Assembly (NCBI GenBank): GCA_945862475.1
Contig: CAMAYW010000010.1
Coordinates: 1 to 19,558, forward strand
DNA: 19,558 nucleotides
Direction of reading: 5' to 3'
From: Bacteriovorax stolpii
GTDB lineage: Bacteria; Bdellovibrionota; Bacteriovoracia; Bacteriovoracales; Bacteriovoracaceae
Positions 1-6,826 of the stretch are shown piece by piece. Each line of letters starts with the position of its first letter. Within the stretch, counting starts at the first letter, position 1. Position numbers and translations under genes: made by a program. The notes beneath the pieces are model-generated. The model did not search any database. It was not told the DNA's origin and saw only the letters and a list, made by a program, of their open reading frames with translations.

Positions 1-912
1 AATAAGAAGATCTCTTCTTATTTTGAAAGCAGCTTTCATTTCTTGAACGATTGATGGATCTGCACTCACGGCCATAAGTGCTGCTCTTTGGGAGATAGAG
101 CTCGCGCCCGAAGTAAATTGCCCCTGGATTTTCACACAGGCCTTCGCAATATCTTCCGGAGCTCCTAAATAACCAAGTCTCCAGCCTGTCATAGCAAAGC
201 CTTTCGACAATCCATTGATTGTGACAGTTCTACTTGAGAGTTCAGGAATCGATCCTATCGAGAACATCTTTTCTTCAAAAGTAATATATTCATAAATTTC
301 GTCTGAAATAATCAGTACCTGTGGATGTCTTTTGAAAACTTCCCCCAAAGCACGTAACTCTTTTTCTGAATACATTGATCCCGTAGGATTACTTGGATTA
401 GAAAAAAGGAACATCTTCGTTTTGGGATTAATCGCTTTTTCAAGCTGGTCGGGAGTGATTTTAAAATCTGATTTATAATCAGTCGGAAGTTGAACGACGA
501 CCCCCTCATTTAATTGGATCATTTCAGAATAACTAACCCAAAATGGCGCAGGTAAGATAACCTCATCACCAGGATTAACGGTTGCCATCACCACGTTGAT
601 AATTGATTGCTTTGCCCCAGTGGAAACAACAATCTCACTTGGTTTGTAATTTAACTGATTATCACGCTTGAATTTTTTAGAGATCGCTTCTTGAAGGTCC
701 TTGTAACCAGGAACGGGCGTATAGTAGGAAAAATTTTTGTCGATCGCTTCCTTCGCGGCCATTTTCACAAAGTCAGGAGTTGCAAAATCTGGCTCTCCCA
801 AACTCATGTTAATAACATTCACACCTTTTTCTTTAAGTTCATTTCCTAATCTTGCCATCGCAAGGGTTTCAGATTCTGCTAATTTTTGAACTCGATTTGA
901 AAGGTAATTCAT
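1..912 (-). CDS. aspC: class I aspartate aminotransferase (C-terminus beyond window)
   Basis: PLP-dependent fold-type I aminotransferase, transferring the amino group of aspartate (possibly also prephenate) to 2-oxoglutarate in the cytoplasm. 304 codons are present; the family is about 390-400 residues, so roughly 90 C-terminal residues lie off the left edge. Seen in order: SLGEPDF near 37-43, the NPTG loop at 175-178 with the PLP-contacting Asn, DEIYE at 204-208 with Asp and Tyr that contact the cofactor, and the SKGFAMTGWRLGY signature at 236-248 with the Schiff-base Lys237. The pattern matches the I-gamma subgroup (Thermus/Rhizobium type) better than the E. coli type; this is by motif memory. 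The ATG at 912 has AGGA six bases upstream, and that AGGA sits in a hairpin arm (919-947). It is the last gene of a minus-strand series with the EEP nuclease upstream. Function is confident; exact substrate range is not. Confidence 0.93.
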   Translation of the reverse strand, partial: MNYLSNRVQKLAESETLAMARLGNELKEKGVNVINMSLGEPDFATPDFVKMAAKEAIDKNFSYYTPVPGYKDLQEAISKKFKRDNQLNYKPSEIVVSTGAKQSIINVVMATVNPGDEVILPAPFWVSYSEMIQLNEGVVVQLPTDYKSDFKITPDQLEKAINPKTKMFLFSNPSNPTGSMYSEKELRALGEVFKRHPQVLIISDEIYEYITFEEKMFSIGSIPELSSRTVTINGLSKGFAMTGWRLGYLGAPEDIAKACVKIQGQFTSGASSISQRAALMAVSADPSIVQEMKAAFKIRRDLLI

Positions 913-918
913 GATGAT

Positions 919-947
919 TCCTAGGAGGTTTTTAAGCCTCCTAAGGA
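919..947 (-). promoter_or_regulatory. leader hairpin covering the aminotransferase ribosome-binding site
   Basis: The arms TCCTAGGAGG (919-928) and CCTCCTAAGGA (937-947) pair over 10 bases with one bulged A, enclosing an 8-base loop. On the minus-strand mRNA the 3' arm carries AGGA, the only Shine-Dalgarno-like element at proper distance from the ATG at 912. The 5' arm contains a second AGGAGG, which is too far from the ATG to serve it. No U-tract follows on either strand, so a terminator is unlikely. Formation of the hairpin would be expected to hide the ribosome-binding site. The structure is seen; the regulatory role is inferred. Confidence 0.5.
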
Positions 948-984
948 TATCAAAATTTTATGTGAATGGGGATGAATTTTACGA

Positions 985-1860
985 TTACTTGAAAGTAACT
1001 TGAATAGGACAATGATCTGAAACAGATTGATAACTTAAACCCAAATCTGCCGGTGTCGCTTCTCTACAATCTAGCTGAGCACAATGTGAACCCACTCGCA
1101 CGGATTCAACTTGAGAAAATTGAGAATCTCTTAAAACGATATGATCTAACATGGACGGTAAATGTTTAGCTCCACCGTTCAATCCTGCCCAATAGCTTGA
1201 GCAATGAATTGTCTCAGAAGTGGTTCTAAGCTTTGATTGACCTAAAAGTGTTTCAAATTTCTCGTAATCTTGATCTTTAGGTGAATACCCTGTGGTGTTA
1301 AAGTCTCCAAGAAGAATTAGGTTTTCATTTTCAAGACTTAATGAAAGTGACTGGAGCTTTACATATTGCTGCCATCTTCTTTCCATCGCCTGGATATTTC
1401 CTCCGGCCTTCAGATGAATCGCACCAAAAGTAGTATTTTTTCCATTGGCCTTATTTTTGAGAGTAACAAGAAAAACTGGTCTTAGTGATCCACACTTATT
1501 TGCATCTGGCCCTGAGAAGGTTAAATCTTCGACGTGGCGGACATAATCAAATGACTTCTTATTATAAACGATCGCCAGATGTTGTTTACCAAATCCACCA
1601 CAATTTGAAATTTGATAAGCATAACCAGGAAGGTTTGTTTGAATAAGCGTCTCAAAAGCCGATTTATTGACGACTTCAACGAATGCCATCACATCACTCT
1701 GAACATCTTTGATGATTCGACCTAGTTCAGGAAGATTTGTTCTCCCAGCACCAGGGTCATTGTCAAAGTTTCTAATGTTATACGTTGAAACACTCCACTT
1801 GGCCCATCCGTGAATACTCAAGAAGAGTAAGATCAAGGCAAACTTCATATACACATCCAT
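985..1860 (-). CDS. secreted endonuclease/exonuclease/phosphatase-family protein
   Basis: A metal-dependent phosphodiesterase of the EEP (DNase I-like / exonuclease III-like) superfamily, probably exported to the periplasm or outside. Counting from the ATG at 1860, residues 1-20 form a signal peptide (hydrophobic core, ending HGWA). Catalytic motifs follow the family order: Asn28 in TYNIRNF, Glu62 in AFVEVV, His149 in AIHLKAGG, Asp186 and Asn188 in LLGDFNTTG, Asp239 in LDHIVL and the terminal SDHCP with Asp282-His283. All key residues are present, so it should be active; DNA, RNA or sugar/lipid phosphate substrate cannot be told. The signal peptide would be more typical from the second ATG (1848, MKFALIL), and neither start has a strong ribosome-binding site. 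Four Cys residues (87, 123, 220, 260) plus Cys265 fit an oxidising compartment. It sits between the HIT gene and the aminotransferase. In a predatory bacterium it could help digest prey nucleic acid (inference). Confidence 0.86.
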   Translation of the reverse strand: MDVYMKFALILLFLSIHGWAKWSVSTYNIRNFDNDPGAGRTNLPELGRIIKDVQSDVMAFVEVVNKSAFETLIQTNLPGYAYQISNCGGFGKQHLAIVYNKKSFDYVRHVEDLTFSGPDANKCGSLRPVFLVTLKNKANGKNTTFGAIHLKAGGNIQAMERRWQQYVKLQSLSLSLENENLILLGDFNTTGYSPKDQDYEKFETLLGQSKLRTTSETIHCSSYWAGLNGGAKHLPSMLDHIVLRDSQFSQVESVRVGSHCAQLDCREATPADLGLSYQSVSDHCPIQVTFK

Positions 1861-1895
1861 GTTGATAAGTTTTTGCTTTTAAATTGAATCTCGCC

Positions 1896-1911
1896 TGCCA
1901 ATTCTTTGGCA
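1896..1911. repeat. small inverted repeat in the HIT-EEP spacer
   Basis: TGCCAA (1896-1901) and TTGGCA (1906-1911) form a perfect 6-bp stem with a TTCT loop in the 98-base gap between the HIT and EEP genes. There is no T-tract immediately after it on either strand. It could be a weak attenuator, a protein site, or chance. Confidence 0.25.
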
Positions 1912-1959
1912 ATCTTTATTTTGTCTTAACATAACTTTAACATTCAATCTGACAGAGAC

Positions 1960-2394
1960 TTACATTGCAGGAATGACTTGCTTCAACTTTTCAATAAGTT
2001 CGACTCTTTTTTCTGGTGACGTTTTGGCCGAATCAAAAAGATTCATTTGGAGCCATGGAGGATTTTTAAAATTTTGATCATCCGCATAACGTGGGAAAAA
2101 ATGCCAGTGAACGTGATCCACTACATTTCCGAGACTGCAGAGATTCATTTTTTTTGGTTGGAAAACTTTTTGAATCGCCTCATGACAGATCATCATTTCC
2201 TGGAAAACTTCATCTCTCATTTTTTGAGGAAGATCGGTCATTTCCCGAAAGTGGGTTTTGGTCACAAGAATACAGTAGCCTTCATAGTATTGATGTTCAC
2301 CTAAATACAAATAACTATTCTTAAACTCATGAATAATAAATGGATATGATCCCTCATTTGTTTTTTGAACTCTCTCGCATAATGGACATTGCAT
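1960..2394 (-). CDS. HIT-family nucleotide hydrolase/transferase
   Basis: A histidine-triad protein: cytoplasmic dimeric enzymes acting on nucleoside phosphoramidates, Ap4A or related nucleotides through a His-nucleotidyl intermediate. The signature DHVHWHFFPRY is present at 93-103 (His94, His96, His98), and an N-terminal CPLC pair (Cys3, Cys6), common in bacterial HIT proteins, suggests a zinc site. At 144 residues the length is normal. I chose the ATG at 2394 because TGAGG lies six bases upstream. The frame stays open to an ATG at 2430, but that start would overlap the upstream gene and lacks a comparable site. The TGAGG overlaps the stop region of the preceding 2-oxoglutarate oxygenase gene, so the two are probably translationally coupled. 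The specific nucleotide substrate is unknown. Confidence 0.88.
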   Translation of the reverse strand: MQCPLCERVQKTNEGSYPFIIHEFKNSYLYLGEHQYYEGYCILVTKTHFREMTDLPQKMRDEVFQEMMICHEAIQKVFQPKKMNLCSLGNVVDHVHWHFFPRYADDQNFKNPPWLQMNLFDSAKTSPEKRVELIEKLKQVIPAM

Positions 2395-2402
2395 CTTTGA
2401 CC

Positions 2403-2996
2403 TCAGTAAATCATCTTGTTGTGAATCCAACCCGTAAAACTTCTTCTTTCCCGGGTGGCAGTCTTAACCTCATGGGGATATTCATCACTCAAAAAACAAA
2501 TAAATGTACCAGGGAGCGGTAAGTATGATTCTTTATGGGAACCATCTTTGTTGTACACAACAAGCTCTCCCCCGAATTCAGATGACCAATTTTGATTCAA
2601 ATAAAAAATAAAAGTGAGTTTACGGGAAGATTCTTTTTCAAAACAATCAAGATGCTTTCGATAAAATGTTCCCTCCGGGTAGTAGGCCAGATGACATTCA
2701 TAATCCTGAAGTCCTAAAAAAAATCGGTTGTTCACTGCAGTCTTTAATTGATTTAAAAAACCGAACAATGAGTTCAGTTCTTTAGGGGGTAAGAGAGGAT
2801 CAAGCCAATAAGAAAAATCCCCACGGAGTAACTCGATTCGTTTTTTATTATCACTCGTTCCTACTTTGGCCGGCGTGAAATGAATTCTATTCGTTTCAAA
2901 AAAATGATGAGCCGCTTCCAGAGTACTACTATCAAGTAATTGAGGAACACAAGAGATCCCTTCTCGCTCAATATCCTGAAGAATTCTATCAATCAT
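2403..2996 (-). CDS. EGLN/PHD2-like 2-oxoglutarate/Fe(II) prolyl hydroxylase
   Basis: A 197-residue single-domain dioxygenase of the prolyl-4-hydroxylase (P4Hc / 2OG-FeII_Oxy) family, cytoplasmic, with no signal peptide. The double-stranded beta-helix motifs line up with human PHD2: YPEGTFYRKHLD (106-117; Fe ligands His115 and Asp117), FYLNQNW (131-137), GGELVVY (142-148), FLSDEYPHEV (168-177; third Fe ligand His175) and RRSFTGW (184-190; Arg184 for the 2-oxoglutarate carboxylate). All catalytic residues are intact. In Pseudomonas a similar enzyme (PPHD) hydroxylates a proline of EF-Tu; that is established for PPHD, and extending it here is inference. The ATG at 2996 is the only in-frame start (a TAA lies three codons upstream), but no Shine-Dalgarno is near it. 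A strong AGGAGG lies 24 bases upstream instead. It leads into the HIT gene. Confidence 0.87.
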   Translation of the reverse strand: MIDRILQDIEREGISCVPQLLDSSTLEAAHHFFETNRIHFTPAKVGTSDNKKRIELLRGDFSYWLDPLLPPKELNSLFGFLNQLKTAVNNRFFLGLQDYECHLAYYPEGTFYRKHLDCFEKESSRKLTFIFYLNQNWSSEFGGELVVYNKDGSHKESYLPLPGTFICFLSDEYPHEVKTATRERRSFTGWIHNKMIY

Positions 2997-3085
2997 AAGT
3001 TTTTACCAAGGAAATTCTCACCTCCTCATTGTATTAAGCATTAACTCCAGAGAGAATAAAAATATCTACCAAAAGGGGTTTTTTC

Positions 3086-3574
3086 ATGAAAACAATTCTT
3101 ACTATAATGGCCTTATTGGCCTTCAATCTCTCTGTGCAGGCGAAGTCTGAGTCATCAACACTTCTTCACGAATATGAAAACGAATGTAAAACCACTCAAG
3201 TGACTGTGGATGAAATCGTTAAAAACTCTCATATTAAAGGTCATGTAAAGGGTCTTCCAACAGAGGCCTATGATAAATTTAAAGTTGTTTTTTATGTAAA
3301 AACGAATCGCTGGTATGTTCATCCCTACACATATTATGAAGGCCAGGCCCCAGGTTATAGTTACTCAAATATTGATTCCAATGGAAATTTTGAAGTGAAA
3401 ACAGTCAGTCGAGATGTTCCTGCGAAGGAGCTTGCCGTTGTTGTTGTACCTAAAAGTTATAAAATTAAACCGCAAAAATTTTGGTTAAAGCCCATCTTTG
3501 GGATTTTTGGTGGCGTCTTAAAGCATCAGTGTAACCATACTCGTGTCAAAGGTAATGGGGACTTCTTTCTATAA
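3086..3574 (+). CDS. small secreted protein of unknown function
   Basis: 162 residues. I do not recognise a family. Residues 1-19 form a clear signal peptide (MKT start, hydrophobic 4-15, cleavage likely after VQA), so the product should be exported. The mature part has two cysteines (Cys34 and Cys149) that could join the termini. The middle (about 50-125) alternates beta-strand-like stretches with an aromatic-rich loop (WYVHPYTYYEGQAPGYSY), suggesting a small beta-sandwich. The C-terminus is basic and hydrophobic (KPQKFWLKPIFGIF). An AGGGG ribosome-binding site lies 7-8 bases before the ATG. It is divergent from the prolyl hydroxylase gene (89-base spacer) and convergent with the MATE gene, with which it shares a hairpin. 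Confidence 0.75.
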   Translation: MKTILTIMALLAFNLSVQAKSESSTLLHEYENECKTTQVTVDEIVKNSHIKGHVKGLPTEAYDKFKVVFYVKTNRWYVHPYTYYEGQAPGYSYSNIDSNGNFEVKTVSRDVPAKELAVVVVPKSYKIKPQKFWLKPIFGIFGGVLKHQCNHTRVKGNGDFFL

Positions 3575-3580
3575 TATCTC

Positions 3581-3605
3581 AGGGCCCTCAAAATTTGAGG
3601 GCCTT
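3581..3605. terminator. bidirectional hairpin between convergent genes
   Basis: A nearly perfect dyad: GGCCCTCAAA (3583-3592) and TTTGAGGGCC (3594-3603), extended by a G-U and an A-T pair, centred on one base. It begins 7 bases after the stop of the secreted-protein gene and overlaps the final codons of the MATE gene, whose TGA lies in the left arm. T-tracts are weak on both sides, so it may be an imperfect intrinsic terminator or a 3'-end-stabilising hairpin serving both transcripts. Confidence 0.55.
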
Positions 3606-4904
3606 AACATTTCTTCTTAAAATAATTCCCAACATCAGTGCTACGACCGCCAAAGATATTGCCAACCCAATCCAGAATCCCTGGGCCTCTAGACCTCCAA
3701 AAAATCCTAAGTAATAACCGAGCGGCAGTCCAATCAACCAATATCCAATAAAAATAGAAACTGAAGCTGCTTTCGTTATCGATAATCCCCGAAGGATTCC
3801 AGAGATGGTCACTTGAGCTCCATCAAAAAGTTGAAAACACGCTACCCAAAACAAGAGTTTTTTTGCCCAATCAAGAACAAGTTCATCACTGGTATAAAGA
3901 GACATGATTGCATGAGGAAAAAAATAAAAAGATAGACCCATCAAAAGTGTAAACACAAAGGACGTAAAAAGACTGACTTGAGTGTAGATCAAAATATTGT
4001 CTTTATTTCTTTCTCCGAAAGCATGTCCTACTTTCACTGAAGCTGCAGCCGACACTGACAACGGAACCATAAAGGCAAGAGACCCGATATTAAGTGCTAG
4101 GTTATTGGCAGCGGTTTGAATTTCTGCAAACTTCCCAATAAAAAGAGTCACCGAACAAAACGCCATAATTTCAAAAAAAAGAGAGATACTGATTGGCCCA
4201 CCAATACTCCAAATCTCTTTCATGAAAGACCAGTCGATAATAAATTTTTCTCTCCACCATTTATAAGCAAATAAAAATAAACCTATTCCCATGAACATCC
4301 GAACCGATAAACTAGCCCAAGCGAGACCTTCCTCTCTTAGTTCCGGCATTCCAAAAGTTCCGAAGACAAAGGCTACATTAAAAAAGACATTGAGGGCGGC
4401 CGCCGTAAGCGCCATAGAATTGGCCGCAACCGTTTTTTCCATGGATTGGAAAAATTCTTTTGTTCCCTGATAAAGGCATATTCCAAAAGAAGAAAAACTC
4501 GTGATGATTAAGTAATCTTTGATGATTGAATTTAAATTCTCACTGTAACCAAAAAGGGGAACGAGTTTAAAACTAAAATAAGTTAAAAGGCATGAGACTA
4601 AAGAAATGAAAAGGCTATAAAGAATTACAGTCCAAAAATACTTCCCAATGTCTTCTCCATTTCCTCGTTTTTGAGCAAGTAGAGGAGATATGGAAAACTG
4701 AAGTCCCAAGAGTGAAATTTGAATAGGATTTGCTATCGAAATGGCCAACCCAATCGCCGCCAAGCACTCACGTGAATACCTTCCCGCAATAATCATATCT
4801 CCTGTACCAATTAGCATAAGACCAATTTGTCCCAAGATGATAGGGAAGGAGAATTTTAAGATCTCTTTTAATGCAACTTTTTTCGTCATCACTTCTGTAT
4901 TCAA
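3588..4904 (-). CDS. MATE-family multidrug/metabolite efflux transporter
   Basis: A 438-residue inner-membrane protein with about 12 hydrophobic helices in two MatE halves, expected to export cationic compounds in exchange for Na+ or H+. Family hallmarks are the opening PIILGQIGLMLIGTGDMIIAG segment, the mid-protein repeat opening GPISISLFFEIMAF, and G/P-rich turns near RGLSITKAA and GFFGGLEAQGFW. It resembles NorM-type members more than the DinF or MurJ branches, but the substrate cannot be called. The frame opens with a TTG at 4904 that overlaps the deformylase stop (TTGA) and has AAGG 7 bases upstream; an ATG five codons in (4889) is the alternative. The 4-base overlap with def implies one transcript. 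The 3' end lies inside the convergent hairpin. Confidence 0.92.
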   Translation of the reverse strand: MNTEVMTKKVALKEILKFSFPIILGQIGLMLIGTGDMIIAGRYSRECLAAIGLAISIANPIQISLLGLQFSISPLLAQKRGNGEDIGKYFWTVILYSLFISLVSCLLTYFSFKLVPLFGYSENLNSIIKDYLIITSFSSFGICLYQGTKEFFQSMEKTVAANSMALTAAALNVFFNVAFVFGTFGMPELREEGLAWASLSVRMFMGIGLFLFAYKWWREKFIIDWSFMKEIWSIGGPISISLFFEIMAFCSVTLFIGKFAEIQTAANNLALNIGSLAFMVPLSVSAAASVKVGHAFGERNKDNILIYTQVSLFTSFVFTLLMGLSFYFFPHAIMSLYTSDELVLDWAKKLLFWVACFQLFDGAQVTISGILRGLSITKAASVSIFIGYWLIGLPLGYYLGFFGGLEAQGFWIGLAISLAVVALMLGIILRRNVKALKF

Positions 4905-5440
4905 TCTAAAGCCTTGGTATTAATAAACTGTTCAAACTCCTCTTGATAGCTCAGAAGTTTAAAATCTTTTATTCTGTCTATGTAAAGAACACCCTCGAGA
5001 TGATCGAGCTCATGTTGAAGAACGGTTGCCAAAAATCCCTCAGCAACGATTTCTTTTTCTTCACCTAATTGATTCAAAAAATTAACTCTTACTTTTTTTG
5101 GTCTCTCCACATAACCTCGAAGCCCAGGAACAGAAAGACACCCCTCCCAGAAACCTTGAAGCTCATCAGTAAGATAAGTTATTTCAGGATTGATAAAATA
5201 AGTCAGCGGAAAATTGATTTCTTCACCATAGCGATTGATACCTTCAAGTTCAATCAGCGCTAATTGAAGATCAATACCAACTTGTGGGGCGGCAATTCCA
5301 ATGCCGCCATAGTGATCCATGGAATCTTTCAAATCTTCGAGCAACTGACGAAAACCATCAGTCTTTATGCTGTTTTTATCGATCTTTTGGGCCCTTTTTC
5401 TAAGAATTGGGTTTCCCATTCTACAAATGAGTCTCTTCAT
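4901..5440 (-). CDS. def: peptide deformylase
   Basis: Removes the formyl group from the N-terminal methionine of nascent proteins at the ribosome exit; a cytoplasmic Fe/Zn enzyme. All three family motifs are present: GIGIAAPQVG (46-55, motif GxGxAAxQ), EGCLS (99-103, metal ligand Cys101) and QHELDHLEG (142-150, metal ligands His143 and His147, catalytic Glu144). At 179 residues it has typical length. The ATG at 5440 has GAGG six bases upstream. Unusually, fmt is not the neighbour: the next gene downstream is a MATE exporter with a 4-base overlap, and a secreted-protein gene diverges upstream across a dyad-containing spacer. Confidence 0.97.
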   Translation of the reverse strand: MKRLICRMGNPILRKRAQKIDKNSIKTDGFRQLLEDLKDSMDHYGGIGIAAPQVGIDLQLALIELEGINRYGEEINFPLTYFINPEITYLTDELQGFWEGCLSVPGLRGYVERPKKVRVNFLNQLGEEKEIVAEGFLATVLQHELDHLEGVLYIDRIKDFKLLSYQEEFEQFINTKALD

Positions 5441-5469
5441 GTTTTACCTCAGGGACTTTTCCTAAATGT

Positions 5470-5507
5470 TTTGTTCGTATTATCCGATAGAAATACTATC
5501 GAACAAA
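5470..5507. promoter_or_regulatory. dyad over overlapping divergent -10 elements
   Basis: In the 76-base spacer between def and the divergent secreted-protein gene, TTTGTTCG (5470-5477) pairs with CGAACAAA (5500-5507). A nested perfect repeat, CGATAG (5485-5490) with CTATCG (5496-5501), uses a 5-base loop. Between the outer arms lies TATTAT (5478-5483), a -10-like hexamer for the plus gene; read on the minus strand the overlapping GATAAT suits def, with a weak TTGTTC 16 bases further upstream. The placement suggests an operator shared by two promoters. No regulator can be named. Confidence 0.42.
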
Positions 5508-5516
5508 GGCATAAAG

Positions 5517-6248
5517 ATGCTTCATTTTAATAAAATCTTTTTCGTTTCTACCATATGTTTAATCATCTCTGCCTCCATTAATGCCAAACCAATTGAACAA
5601 AATGATGTTAATTTCACAATTAAAAGCCAAAAACTTTTAAAAGGAGAAATTCACTACTTTTTTGAAATCATAACTCCCAAAGAGTTAGCACAACACTATC
5701 CTGAGGTTTTTCAACTTGATTCACTGTCTTTAATTAAAGAGAAGAATATTAAAATGGTGGTGAATAAATCGGTTTATATTGTGAATAAACCGGTTGGTTT
5801 TTTTGATGATCGACAATTGTCTGATGAAAAATATGTCGCTCACGTTTTGGGCGAACAAATCGTAAAAAAAATGGGTCCTGCTTCCTACAAAGTAACGGTT
5901 CCTGGAGACGGTGGATTCACTTATAAAATGCATTCTTATTTCGATGCAGATGACATCAGCACTCTTCCGAGTTCAAAAGTCACGAGGGCAGTCACTGCCG
6001 CACGAGAGCTTGATGTGATTTCTAAAAGTGCCTCGACAGTCATGCTTACTGAAAAGACAAATTTTACGAAATACACTGAAGGCGGAGTCACTATCTCCTC
6101 CTATATACCGATGAAAGAAAATAAAACTCTTATCATCACTTATAATCTTTGGGCGGTAAAAAAATCTTTTGCCATCCGGGGAATTCTAAAGTCGAGTTAT
6201 CTGAATGAACTCGAAGCCGTGAAAGCACTCCAGGAAAGTTTTAAGTGA
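5517..6248 (+). CDS. exported protein of unknown function
   Basis: 243 residues, no recognised family. I chose the ATG at 5517 because AAAGG lies seven bases upstream and the translation then begins with a canonical signal peptide (Lys6, hydrophobic 7-20, cleavage likely after INAK or nearby). The frame is open further upstream to 5466, but that part would destroy the signal peptide. The mature protein has no cysteine and alternates predicted helices and strands. Features include PGDGGFTYKMHSYFDADD in the middle, a Thr/Ser-rich stretch, and a C-terminal helix ending ELEAVKALQESFK. The SYFDAD segment is acidic enough for a metal or carbohydrate site, but this is speculation. It is divergent from def and is followed by a hairpin at 6271-6294. 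Confidence 0.7.
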   Translation: MLHFNKIFFVSTICLIISASINAKPIEQNDVNFTIKSQKLLKGEIHYFFEIITPKELAQHYPEVFQLDSLSLIKEKNIKMVVNKSVYIVNKPVGFFDDRQLSDEKYVAHVLGEQIVKKMGPASYKVTVPGDGGFTYKMHSYFDADDISTLPSSKVTRAVTAARELDVISKSASTVMLTEKTNFTKYTEGGVTISSYIPMKENKTLIITYNLWAVKKSFAIRGILKSSYLNELEAVKALQESFK

Positions 6249-6270
6249 TCTCCTATCATTGAGAACGATC

Positions 6271-6294
6271 AAACTATAGACACTTGTCTAGTTT
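6271..6294 (+). other. hairpin/dyad: terminator or enhancer site
   Basis: AAACTATAGAC (6271-6281) and GTCTAGTTT (6286-6294) form a 9-bp stem with a two-base TA bulge and an ACTT loop. It lies 22 bases after the stop of the upstream gene, as a terminator would, but is followed by CCCC rather than a T-tract. It also sits roughly 75-95 bases before the predicted start point of the sigma-54-like promoter, where activator binding sites usually are. Confidence 0.35.
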
Positions 6295-6341
6295 CCCCTC
6301 TTCACCCTGTCCCTAACCCCTTGAAATACTGACTACTTTTT

Positions 6342-6356
6342 TGGCATCCCGCTTGT
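6342..6356 (+). promoter_or_regulatory. sigma-54-like -24/-12 promoter
   Basis: TGGCA at 6342-6346 and TTGT at 6353-6356 match the RpoN consensus TGGCAC-N5-TTGC with exact GG-to-GC spacing. The deviations are T for C after TGGCA and GT for the invariant GC at -12. A T-run precedes it. The predicted start point near 6368 leaves about 50 bases of leader before the ATG at 6418. Activity would need an enhancer-binding AAA+ activator, not encoded here. Confidence 0.42.
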
Positions 6357-6417
6357 AATCCTAATGGCACGAGAGAGACAGCAGGATGACGTCTTTTTCC
6401 AAATAACAGGGGGAAAT

Positions 6418-6807
6418 ATGAAAACAAAAACTCTATCACTTTCAACGATTCTAGGATTTTTAGGTCTCATGCTCATGATTCATTCCATGAGCTCCCAAGC
6501 AGCGAGCGGAGAGATAAGCTGTTCCACAGCTTTTGGTGAAAAGACATTCTCTATTTCAGATAACGGTATTTCTTTTCATAAAGAAGACGAATCGGGTGTA
6601 TCAAGATCCATTTCTTCTATCCACGGTGAATCCGTTAGGACTCACAAAAAGCATTTAGGATTCACTAAAACACTTTATATCGACGGTAACAAATACCGAA
6701 TCAACGTCCAAAACACACAGCAATTTTCGGATGTTAATGATTACCTTTCAATAACTGGCCCTAAAGGACACGAGATGACCTACCCCCTCAACTGTCACTC
6801 GGTCTAA
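6418..6807 (+). CDS. small secreted protein of unknown function
   Basis: 129 residues, family not recognised. The ATG at 6418 has an AGGGGG ribosome-binding site 5-6 bases upstream and opens a signal peptide (KTK, hydrophobic 10-22, cleavage near SQAAS at 26-30). The frame is open to 6364, but that start would sit at the predicted transcription start and bury the signal peptide. The mature part of about 100 residues is beta-rich and polar, with two cysteines near its ends (Cys35 and Cys126) likely forming a disulfide. It is a monocistronic unit: a sigma-54-like element in front and a strong intrinsic terminator behind. That isolation suggests conditional, possibly high, expression. Confidence 0.72.
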   Translation: MKTKTLSLSTILGFLGLMLMIHSMSSQAASGEISCSTAFGEKTFSISDNGISFHKEDESGVSRSISSIHGESVRTHKKHLGFTKTLYIDGNKYRINVQNTQQFSDVNDYLSITGPKGHEMTYPLNCHSV

Positions 6808-6826
6808 TAGAGTTTTATACCCCCTG

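Noticed and set aside
3..20. Near-palindrome TAAGAAGA...TCTTCTTA
   Set aside because: It lies in aminotransferase coding sequence and is explained by Lys/Arg/Leu codons.
985..998. TTACT/AGTAA hairpin at the end of the EEP gene
   Set aside because: Only five A+T-rich pairs and no T-tract; too weak to call a terminator.
6364..6417. Upstream ATG of the small secreted protein, and TGGCACG at 6365-6371 as a sigma-54 element
   Set aside because: The ATG has no ribosome-binding site and buries the signal peptide. The TGGCACG has no TTGC at the required distance.
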